A DNA stretch of 64,000 nucleotides from JBCBKP01 sp038521625 (GTDB lineage: Bacteria; Planctomycetota; Phycisphaerae; Phycisphaerales; UBA1924): the NCBI GenBank assembly GCA_038521625.1, contig JBCBKP010000005.1:1-64000 (forward strand). Reading direction: 5' to 3'. Below the pieces are notes generated by a model. The model did not search any database. It had not been told where the DNA came from and was given only the letters and a program-made list of their open reading frames with translations. Below, piece by piece: positions 21,023-30,689 of this stretch (within the stretch, counting starts at the first letter, position 1; the number at the start of each line of letters is the position of its first letter). The position numbers and the translations under genes were made by a program.

Positions 21023-21685
21023 TTAAGCGCCGGCGGCCTGCTGGCTCGGCGCGCCGAGCCAGCGCCCCCACCGCTCGCGTTCGGCGATCGCCTGCTCGGT
21101 CTTGGCGGTCGGGCCGGAGGCCCACCAGCAGAGGTCGAGCGGCGCGGCCATGTCGTCGATGAGCTCGCCGATCTGGTCGTCGGTGAGGTCGAGCAGCGGG
21201 GTCTCGATGGCGACCTCGGGCAGGCCGGCCTTCTCGGCGTCGAGGGTTGCCAGGCGGCTGACGAGCAGCGCCCGGTCGCTTGCGTTCGCGGCGGCGGCGA
21301 GCATGTCGGGCTCGGTCGAGCCGGTCGCGCGGACGGGCCAGATGACGCGTCGAAGCTCGAGCTCGGCGGCGATCGAGCAGGCTCGGACGAGCATCAGCGT
21401 GTCGGCCTCGGGCGCCGGCAAACCCTCGCGTCGGATGGGATCGGGCACTGGGGCATCCACCCGGCGCAGGCCGAAGTGCGCGGCGATCTTGTCCCACGCG
21501 CTGGTCGCGGCGAGGGCGGGCTGGCCTTCGGGCGTGACCCCCCAGATCGCGGGCTTGATCTTGTTGGCCCTTGCTTCCTCGGGCGCTTGCTCTTCGCTCG
21601 CGATCGCGGCGGCGAGGACACCGGGGGCGCCGGCGTCGCAGATGACGAGGGCGGGCGGCAGGGCTCGGTGACGCGGTGCGACCAT
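21023..21685 (-). CDS. QueC/ExsB-like protein with a degenerate ATP-binding loop
   Basis: The protein has 220 residues from the ATG at 21685; longer upstream frames read over a divergent gene. The layout follows 7-cyano-7-deazaguanine synthase: an N-terminal strand, a central R-R-V-I-W-P-V-R-A-T-G, and a C-terminal helix pair with E-T-P-L-L-D-L-T-D-D-Q-I. The N-terminal loop reads L-V-I-C-D-A-G-A-P-G, lacking the S-G-G-x-D-S pyrophosphatase loop. Only C-W-W-A remains where QueC has a four-cysteine zinc site. It may be a catalytically dead paralogue with another role. The family link is by eye and moderately sure. It is divergent from the gene at 21776 and upstream of proS. Confidence 0.55.
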   Translation of the reverse strand: MVAPRHRALPPALVICDAGAPGVLAAAIASEEQAPEEARANKIKPAIWGVTPEGQPALAATSAWDKIAAHFGLRRVDAPVPDPIRREGLPAPEADTLMLVRACSIAAELELRRVIWPVRATGSTEPDMLAAAANASDRALLVSRLATLDAEKAGLPEVAIETPLLDLTDDQIGELIDDMAAPLDLCWWASGPTAKTEQAIAERERWGRWLGAPSQQAAGA

Positions 21686-21775
21686 GTGAACGGGCCAATC
21701 GGTTGAGTGTGTCAGATTGCCCCAGTTTCTGGGTTTGATCCCTGCCGCGCGTTCGTCGTGCCATACCGTCTTGTC

Positions 21776-22198
21776 GTGGCCGACCAGACGACCATCACGG
21801 TCGGAGATGCCAGGCTCGCGGTCAGGCGGGCGCTTGGTCCCCCACTTCAGCGGCTCGGATTCCGGGAGAACGGTTGCCACGGATGCGTCGCCGGGTTTGC
21901 TCGAGGCCCGGTGGGTTTCGAGATTCGCTGGGATCGCTTTGGTTCCATCGACATCATCATCAGTGCCGGGCGCGTTCGGAGGGTCTTGGTCTGCTGGCAG
22001 GCCCTGATGGATGAGATCGACCCGATGCCGGAGGGTCGCGGACCGACGCTCTTCATGACCACCCCCGAAGTCGTCGACGGCGCGCTCGAGACGCTGCGGG
22101 CGTCGCTTGAAGGTGCACTCGGGAAGTTCCTTGCGCAGTCGGACACCGACGTCGCGTCCGGCCTCCGGCGCATCCGAGATCGTTCGTCGTGTCTTTAG
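21776..22198 (+). CDS. Hypothetical protein
   Basis: A 140-residue soluble protein, with no family recognised. The GTG start at 21776 gives V-A-D-Q-T-T-I-T-V-G-D-A-R and was chosen because further upstream the frame runs into the divergent QueC-like promoter. L-Q-R-L-G-F-R-E-N-G-C-H-G and F-E-I-R-W-D-R-F-G-S-I-D-I-I-I suggest an alpha/beta fold of the sort seen in DUF4304-like proteins. Its stop lies within the start region of the sirtuin gene, so the two are likely cotranscribed. Confidence 0.6.
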   Translation: MADQTTITVGDARLAVRRALGPPLQRLGFRENGCHGCVAGFARGPVGFEIRWDRFGSIDIIISAGRVRRVLVCWQALMDEIDPMPEGRGPTLFMTTPEVVDGALETLRASLEGALGKFLAQSDTDVASGLRRIRDRSSCL

Positions 22199-22962
22199 TG
22201 ACGGACATCGCCATGGTCCGGGGCTGGCTCGCCGGCCCCGCGCGTGTCTGCGTGCTGACCGGATCGGGTGTCTCGGCCGAGAGCAAGATCCCGACGTTCC
22301 GGACGGCCGTCGAGAACCAGCTCGACACGCACCAGGACGCGCGGGCGTTGTGGGCGGACTTCGACCCGATGAAGCTCGCGACGGCGGAGGCGTTCGCCGC
22401 GAATCCGGAGATGGTGACGCGCTGGTACGACTGGCGCCGGGTGAAGTGCATGGCGGCGGTGCCGAACCTCGGGCATCTGGCGCTGGCGGAGCTCGAGGTC
22501 TCGCTCGAGGCTCGGGGGGGCTCGTTCACGCTGCTGACGCAGAACGTCGACGGCCTGCACCAGCGTGCCGGCTCGCGCGATGTCGTCGAGCTGCACGGCT
22601 CGATCATGACCTGGCGGGGCGTGCGCACGGGGAGGCCGTTCGAGCTGCCCGAGGACGAGCTGACCGACTTCCCCCCCGCCTTCGACGACGGCGAGCTCGC
22701 ACGACCCGGCGTGGTCTGGTTCGGCGAGGCGCTGCCGGAGACGGCGCTGGTCGCGGCGTTCGCGGCGATCGAGTCGTGCGACGTGTTCCTGTCGATCGGG
22801 ACGAGCGCGGTCGTCTACCCGGCCGCGGGCTTCGCCGACCTGGCGCACCAGCACGGGGCTCGGATCGTCGAGGTGAACCCCGAGGCGACGCCGATCACGG
22901 GGCGTGTGGACGTGGCGCTGGCGGGCAAGTCGGGGCTGATCCTGCCGCGGATCGTCGGGTAG
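22189..22962 (+). CDS. Sirtuin-family (SIR2) NAD-dependent deacylase without zinc cysteines
   Basis: The family removes acyl groups from lysine using NAD. The 257 residues carry T-G-S-G-V-S-A-E-S-K-I-P-T-F-R (NAD loop), T-Q-N-V-D-G-L-H (catalytic), E-L-H-G-S (catalytic His), V-V-W-F-G-E-A-L-P, S-I-G-T-S-A-V-V-Y-P and E-V-N-P-E. W-Y-D-W-R-R contains the Y-x-x-R pair that in SIRT5 and CobB selects acidic acyl groups. Between the catalytic His and W-F-G-E, where other sirtuins hold four zinc-binding cysteines, there are none. The exact start is uncertain: GTG at 22189 or 22198, both overlapping the preceding stop. Malic enzyme follows after nine bases. Confidence 0.85.
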   Translation: MSLVTDIAMVRGWLAGPARVCVLTGSGVSAESKIPTFRTAVENQLDTHQDARALWADFDPMKLATAEAFAANPEMVTRWYDWRRVKCMAAVPNLGHLALAELEVSLEARGGSFTLLTQNVDGLHQRAGSRDVVELHGSIMTWRGVRTGRPFELPEDELTDFPPAFDDGELARPGVVWFGEALPETALVAAFAAIESCDVFLSIGTSAVVYPAAGFADLAHQHGARIVEVNPEATPITGRVDVALAGKSGLILPRIVG

Positions 22963-22971
22963 CCTGCGCGG

Positions 22972-24153
22972 ATGCCCGACCGACACGATTTCGACGCGCG
23001 TTCCCTGGATATGCACCGCAAGCACCGCGGGAAGATGGAGATCCGGCCGAAGGTTGCGATCGAGACCCGGGAGGACCTTTCCACCGCGTACTCGCCCGGG
23101 GTGGCCGAGCCGTGCCGGCACATCGAGCGCGACGCGGCGCTGGCCTACGAGCTGACGCCGAAGGGGAACCTGGTCGGGATCGTCTCCGACGGGAGCGCGG
23201 TGCTGGGCCTGGGCAACATCGGGGGCGACGCGGCGATCCCGGTGATGGAGGGCAAGGCGATCCTGTTCAAGGCGTTCGCGGGCCTGGACGCATTCCCGAT
23301 CTGCCTGACGACGCAGGAGCCGCGTGAGATCATCGAGACGGTGCGGCGGATCGCGCCGGTGTTCGGCGGGATCAATCTGGAGGACATCGCGGCGCCGAAG
23401 TGCTTCGAGATCGAGGACGCGCTGCAGGACCTGGGCATCCCGGTCTTCCATGACGACCAGCACGGGACGGCGATCGTCACGCTGGCGGCGCTGATCAACG
23501 CGGCGAAGGTCACCGGGCGGCGGATGGAGGACCTGCGGGTGGTGATCGTCGGCGCCGGCGCGGCGGGCACGGCGATCGCGCAGCTGCTTCGGTGCGTGAA
23601 CTTCGATCCGAACGTGTGCGTGCCGGTGAGAGACATCATCGCGTGCGACAGCAAGGGGGCGATCCACGCGCGTCGGACGGATCTGAACCCGCAGAAGCAG
23701 GCGCTGCTGGCCTACACCAACCGGGACAACCGGGAGGGGAGCCTGCAGGAGGTGCTGCACGGCGCGGACGTGTTCATCGGGGTGTCGAAGGCGGACCTCT
23801 TGACCGCGGGCGACATTAAGAACATGGCGGCGGACCCGATCGTGCTGGCGATGGCGAACCCGGACCCGGAGATCCGGCCGGAGGTGGCGATCGGGGCGGG
23901 CGCGGCGGTGGTCGGGACCGGGCGGAGCGACTATCCGAACCAGGTGAACAACGTGCTGGCGTTCCCGGGGATCTTCCGCGGTGCGCTGGACGCGCGGGCT
24001 CCACGGATCACGGCGGAGATGAAGATCGCGGCGGCGCGGGCGCTGGCGGCGTGCGTGGAGCGCCCGGAGCGGGAGCGTGTGCTGCCGGACCCGCTGGACA
24101 AGAGCGTGGTGCCGCGTGTGGCGGAGGCGGTGCGGGGGGCGGCGACTGGATGA
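22972..24153 (+). CDS. Malic enzyme (NAD(P)-dependent, short bacterial form)
   Basis: The enzyme decarboxylates malate oxidatively to pyruvate. Its 393 residues match the short form without the phosphotransacetylase-like domain. S-T-A-Y-S-P-G-V-A-E-P carries the catalytic Tyr. T-P-K-G-N-L-V-G-I-V-S-D-G-S-A-V-L-G includes the catalytic Lys. F-H-D-D-Q-H-G-T-A holds metal-binding acids, and V-I-V-G-A-G-A-A-G-T-A is the nucleotide fold. D-P-L-D lies near the C-terminus. Cofactor preference cannot be told by eye. It ends 12 bases from a convergent gene. Confidence 0.93.
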   Translation: MPDRHDFDARSLDMHRKHRGKMEIRPKVAIETREDLSTAYSPGVAEPCRHIERDAALAYELTPKGNLVGIVSDGSAVLGLGNIGGDAAIPVMEGKAILFKAFAGLDAFPICLTTQEPREIIETVRRIAPVFGGINLEDIAAPKCFEIEDALQDLGIPVFHDDQHGTAIVTLAALINAAKVTGRRMEDLRVVIVGAGAAGTAIAQLLRCVNFDPNVCVPVRDIIACDSKGAIHARRTDLNPQKQALLAYTNRDNREGSLQEVLHGADVFIGVSKADLLTAGDIKNMAADPIVLAMANPDPEIRPEVAIGAGAAVVGTGRSDYPNQVNNVLAFPGIFRGALDARAPRITAEMKIAAARALAACVERPERERVLPDPLDKSVVPRVAEAVRGAATG

Positions 24154-24165
24154 GCGCCGAGCGTC

Positions 24166-25308
24166 TCAGCCGGCGATCGCATCGTCCGTCAACTCCATGA
24201 CGATGCGGAAGCTGTGATCGACGGCGGGATCGGCGATGATGACTTCGAAGACGTCGTTCTCGAGCTGGCGGGTCGTCCACTCGCGGGGTTCGAGGCGGTA
24301 TCGCGACGCATGCTTGCCCTCTCGCTCGATCCGGACCGGGCCCCGGTACGGCGTGCGTTCGAATCGGAAGACCAGTCGATCGACGCGATCTCCCACGTCC
24401 AGGTTCTTCACCCAGTATTCCTCTCGCCAGCTCTCGCGCGACCCAAGGGCGAAGCCGCTCTTGCGTGAGCCGCTCGCGAGACCGGTCACTCGTCCGCGGA
24501 CAAGATGATCTGATAGCGACCCGGCGCGCTGCTCGGGGATATCGATCGTGTGGAACGCGCGTCCGAGGGCTTGGCGCTCGGTGCCGATCGAGTCGGTTGC
24601 TTCGAGCACCTCGACGTTGGCCCACGGGCTTGCGAATCCCGAGTAGAAAGTGATGCCGGTTTTCCTCGTGTGCTCGAATTCGTAGCGGAACGAGATTGAG
24701 TAGTTGTCGAGGAGCGGGTAGGAATCGCCCGGGAGGTCCGGGAGCCTGGCGAGCTCGACATCGCTCACAGTAACCACGAGCGAGCGGACGCGGATGCCGG
24801 TGCGGGTGCGATCGCCCCAGTGTGCCTGCATGACCACTCCGACGACGAGCCCGAACGCGCCGCTGACCCCGAGCGCCGCCCCGGCGCCGGCGGCGCGAGC
24901 GAGCGGACGGGTGAAGGAGTTCCAGAGAAGCACGCTTGCGCCGAACAGGAGGAGACCGACGCCGAGGCCGACGAAGCGGGTGTCCGGGCTCGCCGGCCTG
25001 ACCCAGGGAAACTCGGCCTCGAACGCGACTCCGTTCAGGCCGCCCACGAGGCCGGCGCCGAGCGCGGACGTCCCGACCGTCAGGAAGCTGCGGCAGATGA
25101 CGCCCGAGACCTGCGCGTTGACGCGGGCGATCAGCACGGAATAGAGGAGATAGGAGACGAGGATCAGCACGATCATCGCCGCGGTGATCATGGATTCTCG
25201 CGGTTCGAGGGTGGCGCCGGCGATCAGGATCGCTGCGAGCGAGATCGCGGCCAGCCCGAGCGGGTCGGTCACAACTGCGGGTCTGCGATCTTGCATCGGA
25301 CGTGACAT
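24166..25308 (-). CDS. Hypothetical membrane protein with C-terminal soluble domain
   Basis: A 380-residue protein of no known family. Four hydrophobic segments lie in the first ~165 residues (A-A-I-S-L-A-A-I-L-I-A-G; M-I-V-L-I-L-V-S-Y-L-L-Y; V-G-L-G-V-G-L-L-L-F-G-A; L-G-V-S-G-A-F-G-L-V-V-G-V). The remaining 215 residues are polar and beta-rich, with repeated charged strands, and probably face the periplasm. It is the last gene of the minus-strand envelope run, 53 bases beyond the phosphatase gene. Confidence 0.65.
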   Translation of the reverse strand: MSRPMQDRRPAVVTDPLGLAAISLAAILIAGATLEPRESMITAAMIVLILVSYLLYSVLIARVNAQVSGVICRSFLTVGTSALGAGLVGGLNGVAFEAEFPWVRPASPDTRFVGLGVGLLLFGASVLLWNSFTRPLARAAGAGAALGVSGAFGLVVGVVMQAHWGDRTRTGIRVRSLVVTVSDVELARLPDLPGDSYPLLDNYSISFRYEFEHTRKTGITFYSGFASPWANVEVLEATDSIGTERQALGRAFHTIDIPEQRAGSLSDHLVRGRVTGLASGSRKSGFALGSRESWREEYWVKNLDVGDRVDRLVFRFERTPYRGPVRIEREGKHASRYRLEPREWTTRQLENDVFEVIIADPAVDHSFRIVMELTDDAIAG

Positions 25309-25361
25309 GAGTTGCAGGAGCGTACTGACAATGGTGCGCTGGCGTGCCGTTGGACGCGCCC

Positions 25362-26675
25362 TCAGACGTGCGCCCTTCCGAAAACGACGGCGACGGAGCG
25401 GTCGTCGGCGATGGTCCCGCTCGCGTGCGTTGATGCCGCTTCGAGCAGCGTCTCCGGGAGACCCGGGGCGTCCGGGGCCTGCGCGACGGCCCGCTCGACG
25501 CCGGCGAGGCCGAGCATCGGTCCGTCGGGCGGCGCGGCCTCGCTGAGGCCGTCGGAATAGAGGGCCAGCGCGTCGCCGGGCGCGAGGGTGACGGACGTCG
25601 TGGCGTAGGTCTCGCCGGCGGAGACGCCCCAGGGGAGGCCGTGCGCGGCGATGCGCCCGTCGGGGATCTCGGCCGATTCGGCGCGTTTGATGACGGGCGG
25701 CGGGTGGCCGGCGACGAGGATCTCGATCGGGTCGGTCGCGTCGGCGGGCAGGCGGGCGACGACGGCGGTCGCGAAGGTGCCGTCATCGAGCAGACGGGTT
25801 AGGGCGCGGTTGATGCGGTCGGCGGCGCGGGCGAGCGGCGCGTCGTGGGCGAGCTCGGCGGCGACGACGCCCTTGACGAGGGCCATGACGACGCCGGCGC
25901 GGACGCCGTGGCCGGTGACGTCGGCGAGGACGAGGTCGGCTCCGCCGTCGGCTCGCTCGATGAGGTCAACGAGGTCGCCGCCCATGACCGAGCTGGGCAG
26001 CGAGATCGCTCGGACACGCCAGGGGCCGGGGTCTTGGTCGATCCTGGGGACGAGCTGGGCGTGGATGCGCGAGGCGGTCTCGAGCTCGGCCTGGGAGCGG
26101 GCGGCCTCGCGCTCGACCCGGACGATGAAGCGGACCATGAGGGCGTAGCCGATGACGAGGCTGAAGACGGACTCGAGGCCGAGGATGCCGATGCGGAGGC
26201 GCTCGGAGAGGCCCCAGAAGTTCTCCGCGAGGCCGACGTGCCAGGCGGCCTCGAAGACCGGCGGCGGGCCGAAGGCGGTGGCGATGACGGCGACCGGGAT
26301 GAGCCAGTAGACGCGGAAGATGAACGCGGTGGCCCAGAGCGTGGCGATGCCGCCGGAGACCGCGACCCCGATGAGGCCGATGAGGAAGTTGGCGGTCCCG
26401 CTCGTGAGGGTCATCATGATCAGCGGCCCGAGGGCGCCGAAGGTGAAGAAGACGCTGAGCAGGTCGGAGATCTGTCCGCTGCGGGACGCGACGCCGCGGC
26501 TTCTGGGGAGCGAGAGGAGGATGAGGGCGACGCCGACGCCGGCGATGGCGGCGACCGCGACGATGGCGAGGGGCCGGTCTGAGGCGGCGAGGAGGAAGGT
26601 GGCGCCGGTGAAGAGGATCACCGCCGCAACGACGAGGGTGATCCCGGCGGTCCTTGTGGGTCCGTTCCCTCGCAT
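25362..26675 (-). CDS. SpoIIE/RsbU-type serine phosphatase with membrane sensor
   Basis: The N-terminal ~190 of 437 residues contain about six hydrophobic segments, a membrane-embedded sensor. A linker helix (R-V-E-R-E-A-A-R-S-Q-A-E-L-E) leads to a PP2C-like SpoIIE domain. Its acidic metal ligands are in M-G-G-D-L-V-D-L-I, V-L-A-D-V-T-G-H-G and L-Y-S-D-G-L-S-E-A. Such proteins dephosphorylate anti-sigma antagonists in partner-switching pathways. No anti-sigma kinase or STAS partner lies in the window, so the target is unknown. Confidence 0.9.
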   Translation of the reverse strand: MRGNGPTRTAGITLVVAAVILFTGATFLLAASDRPLAIVAVAAIAGVGVALILLSLPRSRGVASRSGQISDLLSVFFTFGALGPLIMMTLTSGTANFLIGLIGVAVSGGIATLWATAFIFRVYWLIPVAVIATAFGPPPVFEAAWHVGLAENFWGLSERLRIGILGLESVFSLVIGYALMVRFIVRVEREAARSQAELETASRIHAQLVPRIDQDPGPWRVRAISLPSSVMGGDLVDLIERADGGADLVLADVTGHGVRAGVVMALVKGVVAAELAHDAPLARAADRINRALTRLLDDGTFATAVVARLPADATDPIEILVAGHPPPVIKRAESAEIPDGRIAAHGLPWGVSAGETYATTSVTLAPGDALALYSDGLSEAAPPDGPMLGLAGVERAVAQAPDAPGLPETLLEAASTHASGTIADDRSVAVVFGRAHV

Positions 26676-26724
26676 GCGGCGTGTTCAGTCTATCGGTTGG
26701 ATGCTCCGGCGACGGCGGGCGTGG

Positions 26725-27131
26725 TCAGCCGAGCGGTTTGAGGAAGGCGCGGAGGCGGGCGACCTCGCGGAATCCGAGGGCGGCGTGTGCCCTGGCGCTG
26801 GGCTCGTTGTCGATCTCGGCGTCGGAGGCGAACTCGCGGCAGCCGTGGCTCCTCGCCCAGGCTTCGCATGCCTCGACGAGCCCGCGGCCGACGCCCCGGC
26901 CGCGGGCGTGTTCGAGGACGAGCCAGCCCTCGAGGAAGCCGATCGGTTCGCCTTGGTCGTTCTTGGCCATGAAGACCGCGTGGCGGAGGTTGTCGATGAC
27001 GCCGGTCTCGAAATAGGCGCGGGCGATCTCGTCGAAGTGTTCCGTGAACCACTCGGGGCCGAGCTGCTCGCGCATGGCCTTCCAGGCGGGGGTGTCGGCA
27101 GGCTCAGCGCGCTGGACGCTGACGTCGCTCA

Positions 27132-27132
<1 letters not shown>
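26725..27132 (-). CDS. GNAT-family N-acetyltransferase
   Basis: The protein has 135 residues. The acetyl-CoA pyrophosphate loop is the R-G-R-G-V-G-R-G-L within E-H-A-R-G-R-G-V-G-R-G-L-V. A preceding strand reads I-G-F-L-E-G-W-L-V. The C-terminal A-H-A-A-L-G-F-R-E-V-A-R is the usual last motif of aminoglycoside 6'-acetyltransferase-like GNATs. The substrate is unknown. Its ATG overlaps the stop of the decarboxylase gene by one base (TAATG), so the pair is coupled. Confidence 0.87.
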
Positions 27133-28103
<971 letters not shown>

Positions 28104-28168
28104 GCTCGGGCTCTCCCCCGGGGACCTCGGTGCTGCGAGGCCGATGGTAGAGGCCGCGGGCGGGTCGA

Positions 28169-28867
28169 TCAGGCGGCGGATTCGGCGAGAGCGCGGGCCA
28201 GCGCCCCGTTGACCCGATCGGCGGCGGTCCAGGTGATCAGGTGCCCGGCGCCCTCGATCAGCTCGGGCTCGCCGCCGGGAAGCTCGGGGTGCGGCACGCA
28301 GGGGATGATCCGGTCGGACTCGCCGTGGAGGTGGCGGACGGGCGCGGGGCAGACGCCGTCGTGGTCCCAGCGGGCGCAGGCCCGGGCGGCCCAGAACAGG
28401 AAGTCGAGGTCGGTCTCGGCGGCCATCGCGCGCAGGGTCGCGGTTTGTTCTTCGCTGAGGCCCTCGCGCTTGGCGAAGGCGCGCGTGACCGGCCCCCGCA
28501 GCGCTGCGCGGACGACGGGTCGCGGGACGAGGCCGCCGATGGCCTGCTGGAGCTTGAAGGTCCGCGTGACGGCGCGGCGGGATCGCAGGCCGGAGAGCAG
28601 CACGACCGAGAGCGGGCGGCGGGCCTCGGGAACCCGCGACGCGATCTCGAGGGCGACCATGCCGCCGAAGCTGAAGCCGGCGAGGACGTGCGGGCGTTCG
28701 AGGTCGAGCGTGCCGGCCAGGCGCTGGGCGAAGCTGCCGAGCGTGTCGCCGGGATGGCGCTCGATCCAGTCGGGGACGGACGCGGTCTCGAAGCGGTCGA
28801 GCTGGGGCGTGAAGAGCCGCCGGTCGGCGCCGAGGCCCGGGAGCAGGATCAGCGCGGGTTCGGCCAT
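28169..28867 (-). CDS. Alpha/beta-fold hydrolase
   Basis: The protein has 232 residues. L-I-L-L-P-G-L-G-A-D-R-R-L-F opens the fold with the oxyanion loop. A-G-F-S-F-G-G-M-V-A holds the nucleophile Ser in a G-x-S-x-G motif. H-G-E-S-D-R-I-I-P carries the acid, and G-A-G-H-L-I the catalytic His. There is no signal peptide. The size and lid-poor layout fit BioH/MenH-like esterases, but the substrate is unknown. hldD ends ten bases upstream. Confidence 0.85.
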   Translation of the reverse strand: MAEPALILLPGLGADRRLFTPQLDRFETASVPDWIERHPGDTLGSFAQRLAGTLDLERPHVLAGFSFGGMVALEIASRVPEARRPLSVVLLSGLRSRRAVTRTFKLQQAIGGLVPRPVVRAALRGPVTRAFAKREGLSEEQTATLRAMAAETDLDFLFWAARACARWDHDGVCPAPVRHLHGESDRIIPCVPHPELPGGEPELIEGAGHLITWTAADRVNGALARALAESAA

Positions 28868-28877
28868 CGCGTTGCGG

Positions 28878-29930
28878 TTAGGCGATGACCGGCTCGCCGC
28901 GATGCTGGCCGGCGAGCCAGGCGGCGTACTCGGTCGTCGCCGCGATCGGGTCGCGTGACGGCGTGAAGCCGAGACCGCGCTGGGTCTCGGACATGTCGGC
29001 GCAGGTCCAGTCCTGGTAGAACGCGCGGACCGAGGCGGGCATCTCGAAGTAGTCGGTCGGCAGGTCGGTCTCGGAGATCCCGAGCGCCTCGCGGATGGCG
29101 GCGATGATCTCGTTGAAGGTGGTCGCGCGGCCGGAGCCGGCGTTGTAGATGCCGGGCGCGATCTCGTCGCGGGGGCGGTCGCCCAGGCCCGCGGCGGCGA
29201 GGGTGCAGCCCACGATGTCGTCGACGTGGACCTGGTCGCGGGCCTGCGAGCCGTCCTCGAAGACGCGTGGCGGCTTGCCGGCGAGAACCTGGTGCGTCAG
29301 CTGGTGGGCCATCGAGGCCATCTTGCCCTTGCGGGTTTCGCCGGGGCCGAAGACGTTGAAGTAGCGCAGGCCGACGACGTGCGCGGGGGGCAGGCCCTGG
29401 GTTTGGCGGTCTTCGTGCGCTCGGCGGTGGATCTCTTCCATGAGCCATTTGCTGAAGCCGTAGACGTTGTTGGGCTTGCCGGCGGCGTTGACGGGGAACG
29501 GCTCGCGGTGGTCGGCGTGCGGGGGCGAGCCGTAGGTGGCGGCGCTGGAGGCGTAGACGAGCGGGACCTCGAAGTCGGAGCAGGCCTGGACGAGCTCTGA
29601 GAAGCCCGACGTGTTCGCGTCGATCATCTCGGCCTCGTCGGTCACCGTGGTGTCGGTGATGGCTCCGAGGTGGAAGACCGCGTCGGGCTTCAGCACCTCG
29701 GCGTTTTCGGCGAGGCCGGCGGCGTCCATCGCGACGGGGATGACCTCGCCGCGGAATGGGCCGACGCCCTTGCGGTCGCAGGCCTCGACGAGGTTGGCGA
29801 ACGAGCCGGAGCGGAAGTCGTCGATGACGATGATGCTGGCGGAGGCGTCGCGTCGGAGCAGCTCGGCGACCAGGTTGGAGCCGATGAAGCCGGCGCCGCC
29901 GGTGACGAGGAAGAGTGAACCATCGGGCAT
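28878..29930 (-). CDS. hldD: ADP-L-glycero-D-manno-heptose 6-epimerase
   Basis: HldD epimerises ADP-D,D-heptose to the L,D form used in the lipopolysaccharide inner core. The protein has 350 residues. T-G-G-A-G-F-I-G-S-N is the NADP loop. Y-A-S-S-A-A-T-Y-G and Y-G-F-S-K (Y-x-x-x-K) are catalytic. Y-F-N-V-F-G-P-G-E-T-R-K-G-K-M-A-S is the family signature. A few family-typical residues differ, so a related nucleotide-sugar epimerase is possible. It indicates a Gram-negative envelope with heptose-containing lipopolysaccharide. It lies 18 bases after the LysM gene. Confidence 0.88.
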   Translation of the reverse strand: MPDGSLFLVTGGAGFIGSNLVAELLRRDASASIIVIDDFRSGSFANLVEACDRKGVGPFRGEVIPVAMDAAGLAENAEVLKPDAVFHLGAITDTTVTDEAEMIDANTSGFSELVQACSDFEVPLVYASSAATYGSPPHADHREPFPVNAAGKPNNVYGFSKWLMEEIHRRAHEDRQTQGLPPAHVVGLRYFNVFGPGETRKGKMASMAHQLTHQVLAGKPPRVFEDGSQARDQVHVDDIVGCTLAAAGLGDRPRDEIAPGIYNAGSGRATTFNEIIAAIREALGISETDLPTDYFEMPASVRAFYQDWTCADMSETQRGLGFTPSRDPIAATTEYAAWLAGQHRGEPVIA

Positions 29931-29948
29931 GGCGAAGGTTACGGGGGC

Positions 29949-30689
29949 TCAGGCCCCGCCGGCGGGGGATTCACGCGGCACCATGATGACCTGGCCGACG
30001 CGGAGGCTGTCCATCGAGGGCATGCGGTCGCGGTTGAGCTCGAAGATCTCTCGGGCTCGGGCGGAGCTGCCGAGCAGGCGCTGGGCGATGCCGCTGAGGG
30101 TGTCGCCCGGGCGGACGGTGTACTCGGTCGTCGGCGCGCGGTCCGGCTGGCGGTTGGCCCGTCCGCCGGTGGTCTCGGCGACGGGGACGCCCTGGACGTT
30201 GCCGGGGTCGAGCGGGACGCTGATCGTGCGCCCCTCGAGCGGGCGCTCTGGGTCGACGAGCGGGTTGGCCTGTGCGATGACGGTCCAGAGGGCGACGGAG
30301 CCGTAGCGGTCGCGAGCGATGGTCTGGAAGGTCTCGCTGGGGCCGACGGTGTACCGCTCGAACCGGGGTGGGACGACGGCGTCAGCGGGAGCGCCACGGT
30401 CGGTCGGATCGATCGGCGGCGGGAGGTCGATCCCGGCGGCGGGATCGGTCTCGGTCTGGGCTCGTGCCTGTGCGTCCGGCTCGTCGAGCGAGCCGCCGAG
30501 GGTGATCTGGAGGCTGTCGGGGACGGTCTCGAGGCTCGCGGGGGTCTGGCTGGGGCCGCGTCCGGCGGGCTGGTAGACCCAGTAGACGACGATCCAGACG
30601 AGCACGAGCGAAGCGACGCCCGCCAAGATCCTGGTGCCACCGCTGTCGCTGGCCATGGTCGGTCTCCGCGGGGCGGAGGGCCGGATCAC
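29949..30689 (-). CDS. Membrane-anchored protein with two LysM domains
   Basis: The 246-residue protein has one membrane span (about residues 18-40; V-A-S-L-V-L-V-W-I-V-V-Y) and a Pro/Asp-rich linker. LysM 1 begins at Y-T-V-G-P-S-E-T-F-Q-T-I-A and LysM 2 at Y-T-V-R-P-G-D-T-L-S-G-I-A, which ends V-G-Q-V-I-M-V-P. LysM modules bind peptidoglycan, so the protein should tether the inner membrane to the cell wall from the periplasm. Its ATG overlaps the secDF stop as ATGA, coupling it to the export machinery. Confidence 0.9.
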   Translation of the reverse strand: MIRPSAPRRPTMASDSGGTRILAGVASLVLVWIVVYWVYQPAGRGPSQTPASLETVPDSLQITLGGSLDEPDAQARAQTETDPAAGIDLPPPIDPTDRGAPADAVVPPRFERYTVGPSETFQTIARDRYGSVALWTVIAQANPLVDPERPLEGRTISVPLDPGNVQGVPVAETTGGRANRQPDRAPTTEYTVRPGDTLSGIAQRLLGSSARAREIFELNRDRMPSMDSLRVGQVIMVPRESPAGGA

